From Micromonospora carbonacea (GTDB lineage Bacteria > Actinomycetota > Actinomycetes > Mycobacteriales > Micromonosporaceae): a stretch of 64,000 nucleotides of DNA. A model generated the notes under the pieces. The model had not been told where the DNA came from, did no database searches, and saw only the letters and a list, made by a program, of their open reading frames with translations. The stretch covers positions 4,384,501 to 4,448,500 of the forward strand of contig NZ_JACHMZ010000001.1 of assembly GCF_014205165.1 (NCBI RefSeq), in the 5' to 3' direction. Shown here in pieces: positions 54,171-62,963 of this stretch (its first letter is position 1; the number at the start of each line of letters is the position of its first letter). A program made the translations under genes and the position numbers.

Positions 54171-55592
54171 TCAGCCGGCGTCGGCCGGGGCGGGCGCGGG
54201 TGCCGCGTCGGCGGCGTCGGCCGCGTCCGGGGCCGGAAACCACAGGCCGGCGACCAGCCCACGCGGCCGCCCGGGCCGCATGGTGAGCCGGCCGTCGGAG
54301 GCGTCCACGAGGACCGCCACGATGGTCAGCCCGAGCCCCGCCCCGTCGACGTTCTGCACCTCCGGGGCCCGCCAGAACCGCTCGGTGGCCCGGTCGAGCT
54401 GGTCGAGGGTCATGCCCGGGCCGGTGTCCCGGACCTCCAGCGCGATGCCGCCGTCGGCGCGCCCGACGCTCACCGTCACCTCGCCGCCCGGGCCGCTGAA
54501 CTTCACCGCGTTGTCGATCAGGGCGTCGAGCGCCTGGTCGACGGCGGTCGGCACCGTCCGGGCGTGCGCCGGGCCGTCGGTGCCGGCCAGGCGGAGGGTG
54601 ACCGACCGGTGCCGGGCCAGCGGCTGCCAGGCGGCGACCCGGGACGCGGCCACGGCCGCCGCGTCGACGGTGACCCGCTGGTTCTCCTCGCGCTCGGCGC
54701 GGGCCAGGGTGAGCAGGGCGTCGAGCAGCAGCGCCAGCCGGTCGGTCTCCTCCAGCGCGAGCCGGTGCTCGGCCCGGCCCTGCGGATCGGCCAGGCTCGG
54801 CCCCAGCTCCTCCACCCGCAGCCGCAGGGCGGTCAGCGGGTTGCGCAGCTGGTGGCTGGCGTGCGCGACGAACGCCCGCTGCCGGTCCATCACGTCGGAC
54901 ACCACGTCGGCCATGTTGTTGAAGCTCGCCGCCAGGCGGCGCAGCTCCGGCGGGCCCAGCCGGTGCTGGACCCGGGCCCCCCGGTCCCCCTCGGCGATCT
55001 CGTGGGTGACGGCGTCCAGCTCGGTGACCGGGCGCAGCACCCACCCGGCCAGCCCGAACGCGGTGAGCACGCAGGCCAGCACGGCGACGGTGCCGATCGC
55101 CGCGAGCAGCAGCCACCACGCGGTGACGGTCCGGCGCAGCGCGCCGGCCGGGGTGGTGATGACGACGGCGCCGAGCACCTCGCCGCCGTCGTTGATCGGC
55201 ACCGCCACCACGACGGGCCCGTCCGCCCACGGCCACACCGAGCCCGGGGCGCTGAACTGCTGCCCGGCCAGCGCGTTGTCCAGCGCCGACTCGGTGCCGG
55301 CCCCGGAGCGCCAGCTGCCCGACGCCACCACCGTGCGGCGGTCCCGGTCGACCACCGCCGCGCCGATGCCGTACAGCTCGTCGTAGCTGCTCAGCTCGCC
55401 GCCGATGGGCCCCGGGACGCCGCCGCGCAGCGCCGGGCCGGCGAGCGAGGCGAACCGGGTCGCGTCGGCGAGCCGGTCGGCGCGCACCAGGTCGGTCTCC
55501 CGGGTGGCCAGGGTCGCCGCGAGCGGGGTCTCCAGCGCGACGAGCACGAGCACCATCAGCAGCAGGTAGCTGATGACCAGCCGACGACGCAC
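54171..55592 (-). CDS. Two-component sensor histidine kinase
   Basis: A 473-residue membrane sensor kinase. TM1 lies at about residues 7-28 and an extracytoplasmic sensor region of about 125 residues follows. TM2 lies at about 158-185, then come the HAMP domain, HisKA with the phospho-accepting His247 in AHASHQLRNPLTAL, and HATPase_c with N box DNAVKFS, G1 DTGPGM and G2 GAGLGL. The C-terminus ends in an Ala/Pro/Asp tail. It lies 10 bases downstream of its response regulator gene on the minus strand and is convergent with the TAXI gene. Sensing an anion through that lipoprotein, as in TctE-like systems, is a plausible inference. Confidence 0.92.
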   Translation of the reverse strand: MRRRLVISYLLLMVLVLVALETPLAATLATRETDLVRADRLADATRFASLAGPALRGGVPGPIGGELSSYDELYGIGAAVVDRDRRTVVASGSWRSGAGTESALDNALAGQQFSAPGSVWPWADGPVVVAVPINDGGEVLGAVVITTPAGALRRTVTAWWLLLAAIGTVAVLACVLTAFGLAGWVLRPVTELDAVTHEIAEGDRGARVQHRLGPPELRRLAASFNNMADVVSDVMDRQRAFVAHASHQLRNPLTALRLRVEELGPSLADPQGRAEHRLALEETDRLALLLDALLTLARAEREENQRVTVDAAAVAASRVAAWQPLARHRSVTLRLAGTDGPAHARTVPTAVDQALDALIDNAVKFSGPGGEVTVSVGRADGGIALEVRDTGPGMTLDQLDRATERFWRAPEVQNVDGAGLGLTIVAVLVDASDGRLTMRPGRPRGLVAGLWFPAPDAADAADAAPAPAPADAG

Positions 55593-55602
55593 GGGGCTCC
55601 CC

Positions 55603-56259
55603 TCACTCCCCGCGCAGCCGGTAGCCGACCCCGCGCACCGTCTCCACCAGCCGGGGGTCGCCCAGCTTGCCGCGCAGCGACCCGACGTGCACCTCCACGG
55701 TGTGCCGGTCGGCCCAGGTGGTGCCCCACACGTCCAGCAGGATCCGGTCGCGGGACACCGCCACCCCGTGCTGCCGGGCCAGCGACACCAGGATGTCGAA
55801 CTCCTTGCGGGTGAGGGTGACCTCCCGGCCGGCGACCGTGACGGTGCGGGCGGCGACGTCGATGCGCACGGGGCCCGCCTCGATCACGTCCCGCTCCGGG
55901 GCGGCGTGCGCGGCCCGGCGCAGCACCGCCTCGATCCGCGCCTGGAGCTCGACCATGGAGAAGGGCTTCACCACGTAGTCGTCGGCGCCCAGCCGCAGGC
56001 CGAGGACGCGGTCGCGTTCCTCGCCCCGGGCGGTGACGGCGATGATGCCGAGCTGGGCGCTGCGCCGGCGCAGGGCGCGGCACAGGTCGGTGCCGTCGCC
56101 GTCGGGCAGGGTCAGGTCGAGCAGCACCAGGTCACACGGCGCGGCGCGCAGCGCCGCCGCGACGGTGGCGGCGTGCTCCACCTCGTAGCCGCGGCGGGTC
56201 AGGGCGGACGACAGGGCGGCGGCCACCCGACGGTCGTCCTCGACCAGCAGGATGCGCAA
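55603..56259 (-). CDS. OmpR/PhoB-family response regulator
   Basis: A 218-residue regulator with a receiver domain (about 1-115) and a C-terminal winged helix (about 125-215). The receiver shows RILLVEDD with the acidic pair, phospho-acceptor Asp48 in LVLLDLTLPDGDG, the T in VTARGEERD and the Lys in DDYVVKPF. The effector has TRKEFDILVSL and VHVGSLRGKLGD. The TTG at 56259 has GGGGAGG just upstream and gives the exact family length; the long ORF upstream is not homologous. It precedes the kinase gene by 10 bases and is divergent from a DUF952 gene. Its targets are not visible, but the kinase and TAXI context suggests uptake control. Confidence 0.92.
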   Translation of the reverse strand: MRILLVEDDRRVAAALSSALTRRGYEVEHAATVAAALRAAPCDLVLLDLTLPDGDGTDLCRALRRRSAQLGIIAVTARGEERDRVLGLRLGADDYVVKPFSMVELQARIEAVLRRAAHAAPERDVIEAGPVRIDVAARTVTVAGREVTLTRKEFDILVSLARQHGVAVSRDRILLDVWGTTWADRHTVEVHVGSLRGKLGDPRLVETVRGVGYRLRGE

Positions 56260-56409
56260 CCCGCCTCCCCGGTTCCTCGTTCTCGACCGTGGAATGGTCG
56301 CAGACGTGCGGGCCGGGCGGGAGGGCCGCCCGGTCAGTCCCCGTGCGTCCGTGCCGCGCGGCCCACCGGTCCCGGCCCGCCGGGGCCGCCCCGGCCGTAG
56401 GCTGCCGGG

Positions 56410-56748
56410 ATGATCTACAAACTGTTGACCGGCGCGGAGTGGGACGCCGCCCGCGCCGCCGGGCAGTTCGCCGGCTCGGCGGTGGACCGCCAGGACGGGT
56501 TCGTCCACCTCTCCGCCGCCGGCCAACTGGTCGAGACCGCCCGGCGGCACTTCGCCAGCGTCACCGGGCTGACCCTGCTCGCCGTCGACCCGGCGGCGCT
56601 CGGCGCGGCGCTGCGCTGGGAGCCGTCGCGCGGCGGCGAGCTCTTCCCCCACCTGTACGGTCCGCTGCCGCTCACCGCCGTGGTCGAGGCCCACGCCCTG
56701 CCGGCCGACGTGCCGGCCGCCGACGCGGTCGCGCGCCTGCTGGGCTGA
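56410..56748 (+). CDS. DUF952 family protein
   Basis: A 112-residue single-domain protein that starts IYKLLTGAEWDAAR and contains DRQDGFVHLSAAGQLVETA and GGELFPHLYGPLPLTAVV, the hallmarks of the DUF952 family. Family proteins are small ADP-ribosyltransferase-fold-like or glutathione-S-transferase-adjacent proteins of unknown biochemical role. The length is complete. It stands alone, divergent from the response regulator, and is followed by a 159-base gap before the acyltransferase gene. Confidence 0.85.
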   Translation: MIYKLLTGAEWDAARAAGQFAGSAVDRQDGFVHLSAAGQLVETARRHFASVTGLTLLAVDPAALGAALRWEPSRGGELFPHLYGPLPLTAVVEAHALPADVPAADAVARLLG

Positions 56749-56907
56749 CCGCTCGCTATGCTCACTCCCGGCCGACGCCCCGGCCGGGGCCGCCGAGCCC
56801 GCCGCCGGGCGCGGCAGCCCCGATCCCGCGCGGGCGGCGGCGCACCCGCCGCCGTCCCGCCGCGTCCACCGCCGGCGCACGGCGCCCCGAGCGATGCGAG
56901 TTGAAGG

Positions 56908-57450
56908 ATGACTGACACCACCGAACGGCCCGACCCCGTCTTCGTCCACCCGAGCGCCGACGTGGAGGAGGGCGCCCGGGTGGGCGACGGCACCAAGGTC
57001 TGGCACCTGGCCCACATCCGGTCCAGCGCCCGGATCGGCGCCGGCTGCGTGATCGGCCGCAACGTGTACGTCGACGCCGGCGTCACCGTCGGTGACCTCG
57101 TGAAGATCCAGAACAACGTCTCGGTGTACCAGGGGGTGACCATCGAGGACGAGGTCTTCGTCGGCCCGTGCGCCGTCTTCACCAACGACCTGCGCCCCCG
57201 GGCGCAGAACCCGGACTGGACCGTCACCCCGACGCTGGTCCGCCGGGGCGCGTCGATCGGGGCGAACGCCACCCTGGTCTGCGGGGTCGAGATCGGCGAG
57301 CACGCGATGGTCGCCGCCGGTGCGGTGGTCACCCGGGACGTGGCGCCCTATCAGCTCGTCGCCGGCAACCCGGCGCGGCCGAAGGGGTGGGTGGACGAGA
57401 AGGGCGAGGTCGTCTCCCGCGACGTGACCAGCCCACGCCGCCCCGACTGA
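56908..57450 (+). CDS. Hexapeptide-repeat acyltransferase, WbpD/WlbB-like
   Basis: A 180-residue left-handed beta-helix acetyltransferase. The coils run through GTKVWHLAHIRSSARIGAGC, IGRNVYVDAGVTVGD, KIQNNVSVYQGVTIEDEVF and FTNDLRPRAQN to AGNPARPKGWVD. This matches WbpD/WlbB, which acetylates the 3-amino group of UDP-GlcNAc3NA with acetyl-CoA, giving UDP-2,3-diacetamido-glucuronic acid. WbpB- and WbpE-like genes lie about 5 kb away on the opposite strand. The ATG at 56908 has GAAGGA before it. Pathway membership is inferred from these neighbours. Confidence 0.84.
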   Translation: MTDTTERPDPVFVHPSADVEEGARVGDGTKVWHLAHIRSSARIGAGCVIGRNVYVDAGVTVGDLVKIQNNVSVYQGVTIEDEVFVGPCAVFTNDLRPRAQNPDWTVTPTLVRRGASIGANATLVCGVEIGEHAMVAAGAVVTRDVAPYQLVAGNPARPKGWVDEKGEVVSRDVTSPRRPD

Positions 57451-57463
57451 CCGCCGGCACGAC

Positions 57464-57493
57464 GAAAGGGGGCGGCAGGTGCCGCCCCCTTTC
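57464..57493. terminator. Strong bidirectional terminator
   Basis: GAAAGGGGGCGGCA (57464-57477) pairs perfectly over 14 bp with 57480-57493. The stem ends in AAA/TTT tracts on both strands and sits between convergent genes. It looks like a classical intrinsic terminator usable from either side. Confidence 0.8.
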
Positions 57494-57508
57494 ACGTGGC
57501 GTTGCCGG

Positions 57509-59266
57509 TCAGCCGCAGAGGCGGCCGATCTCCTGCCGGAACCGGTCCATCGAGTTCGGCTCGTCCGGGCCGAGCAGGTAGACCTTCAGGTCCCGGCGCG
57601 CCTCGGTCATCGGGTCGTCGCCGGCCCGGGTGAGCGCGACGATCTTCTCCAGCTCGCCGCAGTCCCGCGACAGCAGGTATGCCCCCCGCGCGGTGGGGAA
57701 GTTGCGGCGGAAGTCGTCCTCGGGCAGCCCGCTCGGGTTCGCCACCACGTACGGGCGCTGGCTCTGCACGAAGTCGGAGACCACGCTGGAGATGTCGCTG
57801 ATCAGCAGGTCCGTCTGGTTGAAGCAGTCGAACAGGGCGGGGACCCGGCCGGTGACGACCCGGTGCCGGGGGCCGTCGAGGGAGGTCGCGGCGACGTCGC
57901 CGCCGGCCGCGCCGATCAGCTGCACCACCCGCTCGTGGACGGCCTTCGCCTCCTTGGACCGGGTGCCGGTCAGCGGGTGCGGCTTGTAGATCAGCCGCAG
58001 CGACGGGCGGGAGGCCAGCAGGCCCCGGACGATCCGCTCCCCCATCAGCACCAGCGACGTGTGGTACGGGTCGTCGTCGAGCCACCCCTCCCAGGTGGGC
58101 GCGTAGAGCACGGTGAAGGGCCGGTCGGGCGACTCCGAGCCGAACGTGTGCACGCCCGCGAGCTGCGGCCGTCCGATCTCGACGATGTCGGCGTCCAGCA
58201 CGCCGACGCCGGCCCGCGCGTACCGCTCCCGGCCGGCCAGGCCGGCGACCCACACCTCGTCGTACACCTTGCTGTACGGGTTGACGCTGGCCTGCTTGTC
58301 GCTGTCGCCGTGCCCCACGAAGACGTGCTTCATGCCCGGCTCCCGGAGCATGTGGATGTTCGCGCCGACGTTCGCCGCGTACATGGTGGCGCGGATGCTG
58401 CCCAGCTCCAGGTTCATGAAGTCCACCCCGGCCGGCACGCAGATCACCGGCAGCCGGGTGTCGGCCAGCTCGTTGAACGCCTCCCGGCTGCGCATCAGCA
58501 CCACGGCCCGCCGTTCGAGGGCCTCGGTCGGGGCCAGCCACATGTTGGCCTGGTAGACGTCCTTCGCCGGACCGGCGAAGTAGAGGGCGACCTCGGGCCG
58601 GTAGGAGTCCAGCCACTTCTGCACCGCCGGCAGCACCGTGCTCTTGCCGGTGCCCCGGCCCCGCAGCCAGGTCAGCGCGACGATGCCGCCGGCCACGGCG
58701 GCGGCGAGCACGGCGGCGGCCCCGCCGGCCAGCATCGGCGCGGCGTCGTCCCACACCGCCGAGAGCACGGCCGCCGGGACCAGCAGCAGGTTGCACATGG
58801 CGAGCCGCTCGCCGGCGACCCCGGCCGCCCACTCGGGCGGGCGCGGCGCGGAGCGCATCGGGCCGAGGTCGATGTTGCGCACCAGCGCGGAGACCGGGTT
58901 ACGCCGGTCGATCATGCGGTTCAGCGCCCCGGCGAAGACCGCGATCACCCAGGTCACGGCGGGCAGCAGCAGGATCGTGGTCAGCTCGACCGAGCCGGGC
59001 CGGATGGCCGAGACCACGAGCAGCACGGCCGAGAGGTCGCGGGTGAGCTGCCGGTAGCCGCGGCCGAGGCCGACCTTCTCCAGCAGCGTCACGGTGGGCG
59101 CCGACCAGCGGGCGAGGGCGAACTCACCGGCGATCGCGGCGATCCCGCCCACCGCGAACACCCAGACCGCGCCGAGGGCGCCCGCGGCGAGCGCGATCAG
59201 GTAGAAGAGCAGCAGCACGGCCCCGCGAGCGGCCACGCCCGCCGGTCCCATCAACTTGCCGAACAA
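57509..59266 (-). CDS. CDP-glycerol glycerophosphotransferase-like protein with membrane N-terminus
   Basis: A 585-residue protein. The N-terminal 200 residues hold about six transmembrane helices. The C-terminal 380 residues form a GT-B-like TagF domain, with FVGHGDSDKQASVNPYSKVY (the conserved HGDS segment), YAPTWEGW, IYKPHPLTG and FNQTDLLISDISSVVSDFV. TagB/TagF proteins transfer glycerol phosphate from CDP-glycerol to a teichoic acid-like acceptor. The membrane N-terminus is unusual for canonical TagF and is seen in actinobacterial relatives. The TTG at 59266 with GGGGGAGAG upstream is the likely start. It suggests a phosphate-containing surface glycan next to the UDP-GlcNAc3NAcA genes. 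Confidence 0.8.
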   Translation of the reverse strand: MFGKLMGPAGVAARGAVLLLFYLIALAAGALGAVWVFAVGGIAAIAGEFALARWSAPTVTLLEKVGLGRGYRQLTRDLSAVLLVVSAIRPGSVELTTILLLPAVTWVIAVFAGALNRMIDRRNPVSALVRNIDLGPMRSAPRPPEWAAGVAGERLAMCNLLLVPAAVLSAVWDDAAPMLAGGAAAVLAAAVAGGIVALTWLRGRGTGKSTVLPAVQKWLDSYRPEVALYFAGPAKDVYQANMWLAPTEALERRAVVLMRSREAFNELADTRLPVICVPAGVDFMNLELGSIRATMYAANVGANIHMLREPGMKHVFVGHGDSDKQASVNPYSKVYDEVWVAGLAGRERYARAGVGVLDADIVEIGRPQLAGVHTFGSESPDRPFTVLYAPTWEGWLDDDPYHTSLVLMGERIVRGLLASRPSLRLIYKPHPLTGTRSKEAKAVHERVVQLIGAAGGDVAATSLDGPRHRVVTGRVPALFDCFNQTDLLISDISSVVSDFVQSQRPYVVANPSGLPEDDFRRNFPTARGAYLLSRDCGELEKIVALTRAGDDPMTEARRDLKVYLLGPDEPNSMDRFRQEIGRLCG

Positions 59267-59459
59267 CGGTTACTCTCCCCCAACGAGATCGGCGACGGGG
59301 CCGGGCCCCGTGCGGGACCGGCCTCCTCGTTCAGTGCGGCTAGCGGCGGGAACCCCCCGTGCGTCGTCCTGGTCCCACTCGCCCTCAGACCTTAACGCGA
59401 GACGAACGGCGAGCCATATTCGGGTATTACGGGCTTCGTCCCGTTGCTACCCGATCGGC

Positions 59460-59488
59460 CCCCGACCGCGCCGTCGGGCGGGTCGGGG
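59460..59488 (-). terminator. Hairpin beyond the 59498-61843 gene
   Basis: CCCCGACC (59460-59467) pairs with GGTCGGGG (59481-59488) with further pairing inside. It lies ten bases past the stop in the minus direction. Confidence 0.45.
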
Positions 59489-59497
59489 ACCGGCCGT

Positions 59498-61843
59498 TCA
59501 GGGCTGGCGGAAGCAGCGGACCGAGCCGGGGGCGAACCGCCGGGCGTACATCTCGTAGCCGAGCCGCTTGAGGGTGGCCTTGGCCTCGAGGTTGACCCAG
59601 TAGACGCAGATGGTAGTCACGTCGAGCCGCTCGATGGACGCTTTCACCTCCGCGTCGGGGGCGATCGCCGTGCCGTCCGCGAACGCGGCCAACCGCAGCC
59701 GGTCGCGGACGAAGTCGGAGTTCTGGTCGTACTCGACGAGGTAGCCGTCGCGGGGCATGACGACCCGCAGCCGGCTGCTGACGACGGGAGCGACCCGCAT
59801 CAGCGTCGACGGGGCGAGCAGCAGGCCCGGCTCGCGGGGCAGCCCCTCGATCCACCGGACGATCTCCAGGCGCTGTTGCGGCAGCTTCCACAGCGGGCGC
59901 GGCGCCACCTCCGTGAAACTGTCCCTGCTCCACATCGGCACGCCGAACGTCGCGAAGCAGAAGATCAGCGAGCTGGCGACGATGAGGCCGACCAGCCGGG
60001 ACACCCACGGCAGCCGGGGCAGCCGGACGGTGCACAGGATCCCGATCAGGCCGGGCAGGGCGAGGATCCAGGGCACCCGCCACAGCACCGCCGCCACGCC
60101 GCTGGCGTCGGCGAGCGCCTCCAGCACGCCCGGCACGAACAGCACGCTCATGGTCAGCGCCGCGCCGGCGGCGAGCAGCCGGGGCGTCCGCGCCCGCACG
60201 AGCAGGGGCGCCAGCCACAGGGCGAGGCCGCCGATGACGCCGAGCACGCCCACCAGCAGGGTGCGGCGGTAGGTGCCCTCGGCGTCGAAGAACTGGGTCT
60301 CGCCCCCGGCGCTGGCGACCGGCCCGAGCACCAGCCGGGACACCAGCACCCCGCCGACCGGGTAGGCCAGCGCGGCGACGCCCGCCGCCAGCGCCGCTCC
60401 CCACCGACCCACCAGGAGCATCGCCAGGCCGGCCGAGCCGACCAGCAGCGGCAGGATGATCGCGGACGTCGTGGACAGGCCGGTCGCCACCACGGAGAGC
60501 GCGGCGATCAGGAACAGCTTCCACCTCGACCGGGACTCGAACCAGTCGGTCAGGTAGACCCACATCAGCGGGACGACCGCCGAGACGAACATGCCCTTGC
60601 CCTCGTAGAGCCGGGGCAGGTGGAAGGTGCCGAGCGCGGCGTCCGAGCCGACCACCAGGTAGAGGTAGGTGATGGCCACGACGAACGCCAGCACCGGGCG
60701 GCGGGGCGCCCAGCGGTGCACCAGCCGCCACAGCGCCAGCACCGCGAGCACGGCCAGGGCCGGCAGCAGCACGAACCAGGTGGCGTCGGCGGCGTGCAGG
60801 CCCAGGAACCGGGCCAGCGCACCGGCGAAGACCTCGATCGAGGCGGTCGGCGGCTGGGTGCTCAGCGGGGCGGCCACGTTCTCGGTGAACAGGAAGTCCC
60901 GCACCGGGACGATGTCCCGCTCGGCCACCCACACCGACTTGCCGAGGTAGAAGACGTCGTCCTTGCTGTTGCGGGCCATGTAGAGCGAGGAGACCGCGAC
61001 CCCGGCCGAGACGAGCAGCGCGAAGAGCGCCTGCCAGCCGGTGGCGGCGGGCTCCGGCGGGCCGGTGCGGGCCAGCCACGCCCGGCGGGCCAGCAGCGCC
61101 GCGCCGACGGACGCGGCGAGCCCCAGACCGGTCGGCACCCACCACGACGCGAGCCCGCCCATGCCGGCGGTGACGGCGGCGGCGACGCCGAGCCCGGTGG
61201 TGGCCACGCCGACGGCGAGCCACCACCAGCGCCCCCTGCCCGCCGGCGCGGGACCGGCCGGGGCGGCCGGCGGCGTCGGCACGGCGCGGCGACGCCGTAC
61301 GGCGCGGACCACCCCGAGCACCACGGCGAGGACAGCGAGCGCGGAGCAGCACCACAGCCAGCTCACGAACATCACCGACGGTCGCAGCTCGGCCAGGAAG
61401 CCCGCGTGGTAGATCACCGTGAACAGCGCGAACGCCAGCACGGCGGCGTCGGTGATCCGGCGCGGCAGGGCGCCGAAGGCGGCCCCGAACCGCCGCGGGA
61501 AGGACCGCCACCCGGAGGCGGTCGGTGCGTCGGGGCTCCCCTGCGGCGCGGACCGCTCCCCGGTCGGGTCGGCGGCCCCGTCGCGCGCGACCGGCTCGTC
61601 GCCCGGTGTCGCGGGCTCGTCGCGCGGTGTGCCCGGCGGGTCCTGCGGTGTCGCGGGTTCGTCCTGCGGTGTGCCGGGCTCGTCCCGCGGTCCCGCGGGG
61701 CGGTCGTCGGGCGTTTCCGGCTGGGGCTCGCGCGTGCCGGGCGGGTCCTGCGGCGTCTCGGGCTGGTCGTCCGGGACGCGGGGCAGGTCCTCCGGCGCGC
61801 GCTGGTCCTCCACTGCCAGGGCGTCGTCTGCGACGTTCGGCAC
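59498..61843 (-). CDS. Large polytopic membrane protein with Pro/Asp-rich repeat N-terminus
   Basis: A 781-residue protein. Residues about 15-95 form a cytoplasmic, disordered repeat region built from units such as DEPATP, PQDPPGTPRD and DDQPETPQD. About thirteen transmembrane helices follow. The main extracytoplasmic loop contains DDVFYLGKSVWVAERD and TQPPTASIEVF, and a C-terminal soluble domain of about 120 residues follows. The layout suggests a GT-C-like transferase; it may be the family catalogued as DUF6077, but I am not sure. The GTG at 61843 has AAGGA upstream. It lies between the TagF-like and WbpB-like genes on the same strand, so a role in surface glycan assembly is likely. Confidence 0.65.
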   Translation of the reverse strand: MPNVADDALAVEDQRAPEDLPRVPDDQPETPQDPPGTREPQPETPDDRPAGPRDEPGTPQDEPATPQDPPGTPRDEPATPGDEPVARDGAADPTGERSAPQGSPDAPTASGWRSFPRRFGAAFGALPRRITDAAVLAFALFTVIYHAGFLAELRPSVMFVSWLWCCSALAVLAVVLGVVRAVRRRRAVPTPPAAPAGPAPAGRGRWWWLAVGVATTGLGVAAAVTAGMGGLASWWVPTGLGLAASVGAALLARRAWLARTGPPEPAATGWQALFALLVSAGVAVSSLYMARNSKDDVFYLGKSVWVAERDIVPVRDFLFTENVAAPLSTQPPTASIEVFAGALARFLGLHAADATWFVLLPALAVLAVLALWRLVHRWAPRRPVLAFVVAITYLYLVVGSDAALGTFHLPRLYEGKGMFVSAVVPLMWVYLTDWFESRSRWKLFLIAALSVVATGLSTTSAIILPLLVGSAGLAMLLVGRWGAALAAGVAALAYPVGGVLVSRLVLGPVASAGGETQFFDAEGTYRRTLLVGVLGVIGGLALWLAPLLVRARTPRLLAAGAALTMSVLFVPGVLEALADASGVAAVLWRVPWILALPGLIGILCTVRLPRLPWVSRLVGLIVASSLIFCFATFGVPMWSRDSFTEVAPRPLWKLPQQRLEIVRWIEGLPREPGLLLAPSTLMRVAPVVSSRLRVVMPRDGYLVEYDQNSDFVRDRLRLAAFADGTAIAPDAEVKASIERLDVTTICVYWVNLEAKATLKRLGYEMYARRFAPGSVRCFRQP

Positions 61844-62000
61844 AGGGGATTCCTTGATCTCTGTCGAGTGGGAAGGCGGGCTGCCGGGGCTCACCCTCGG
61901 CGGGCGGCGGCGGCCGGCCGGGCGCACGGTGGGCAAGCCTACCCGAACGTGATCGCCAGCCGGGCCGGCGACACGACGCCCCCGGCCCTGGCCCCGCAGG

Positions 62001-62963
62001 TCAGGCGCGGTCGGCGAAGAGCCGGCCGACCGCCCGGTGCGCCGGGAGGATCGAGCGCCGCTCGGCGTCGGCGTCGGCGACGCCGACCAGCAGGTCCAGG
62101 AAGTGGTCGAGCTGGGCGGCCAGCGGCTCCCGGTTGGAGACCAGCTCCGGCACCTCCATGATGCTCTGCTGCCGGTAGCCCCGGCCGTCGGGCGTCGCCG
62201 CGTCCAGCGACACGTGCCGGTAGATGGTGACGTCCCGGCGGATCAGATCCGCCTCGATCAGCCGGTCCACCTCGCTCACGACCAGCGTCCGCACCTTCCG
62301 CTGGCCGATCCGGCTCGCCGAGACGTTGGCCAGCGCCGCGCCGCCGAAGGTCAGCAGGGCCTCGGCGACGTCCTCCGCGCCGGGCAGCGAGCCCGGGTGG
62401 AAGTGGCCCAGCACGCCGCGTACGTCGGTCGGCTCCTGCCCGCCGAACACCCGGACGGCCAGGTCCACGTCGTGGATCAGCAGGTCCCAGGCCACGCCGG
62501 TGCGGATCCGCGGCGCGTACGGTGAGTGCCGGGTGACGGTGAGGTGCACCGGGTTGTCGACCAGGGCGAGCGCGGTGAGCACCGCCGGGTTGAACCGCTC
62601 CAGCAGCCCGCACACCAGCGGGACCCCCCGCTTCTCGGCGGTGGCCACGACGTCCTCGGTCTCGGCGAGACTGCCGCAGACCGGCTTCTCGATCAGCAGC
62701 GGCTTGTCGGCGGCGAGCACCTCACCGGCGAGGGCGTGGTGGAACTCGGTGGGGGCGGCGATCACGACCGCGTCGACGTCGGACAGGTCCGACCCGTCGG
62801 GCGCCCACCGCGCGCCGTACCGGTCGGCCACCGCCCGGCCGACGGCCTCGCGGGGCTCGACGACCCGCACCAGCCGGGCCCGGTCGGACTGGGCGATGAC
62901 CCGCGCGTGCAGGGCGCCCATCACGCCCGTGCCGACGAGGGCGAAGCGCACCGGGGCGGTCAC
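62001..62963 (-). CDS. Gfo/Idh/MocA-family oxidoreductase, WbpB/WlbA-like
   Basis: A 320-residue NAD(P)-dependent oxidoreductase. The N-terminal Rossmann fold reads ALVGTGVMGALHARVI and is followed by IEKPVCGS, the EKP motif with the conserved lysine. In the C-terminal domain WDLLIHDVDLAVRVFGG holds the catalytic His/Asp. WbpB/WlbA oxidises C3 of UDP-GlcNAcA to a 3-keto sugar. Its GTG start overlaps the stop of the upstream aminotransferase gene (GTGA), which would aminate that ketone (WbpE), and a WbpD-like acetyltransferase lies at 56908. The three-step assignment is inferred from this grouping. Confidence 0.85.
   Translation of the reverse strand: MTAPVRFALVGTGVMGALHARVIAQSDRARLVRVVEPREAVGRAVADRYGARWAPDGSDLSDVDAVVIAAPTEFHHALAGEVLAADKPLLIEKPVCGSLAETEDVVATAEKRGVPLVCGLLERFNPAVLTALALVDNPVHLTVTRHSPYAPRIRTGVAWDLLIHDVDLAVRVFGGQEPTDVRGVLGHFHPGSLPGAEDVAEALLTFGGAALANVSASRIGQRKVRTLVVSEVDRLIEADLIRRDVTIYRHVSLDAATPDGRGYRQQSIMEVPELVSNREPLAAQLDHFLDLLVGVADADAERRSILPAHRAVGRLFADRA

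Noticed and set aside
57464..57493. Possible insertion-sequence end from the long perfect repeat
   Set aside because: Its place between convergent stops and its A/T-flanked stem fit an intrinsic terminator; no transposase or second copy is seen.
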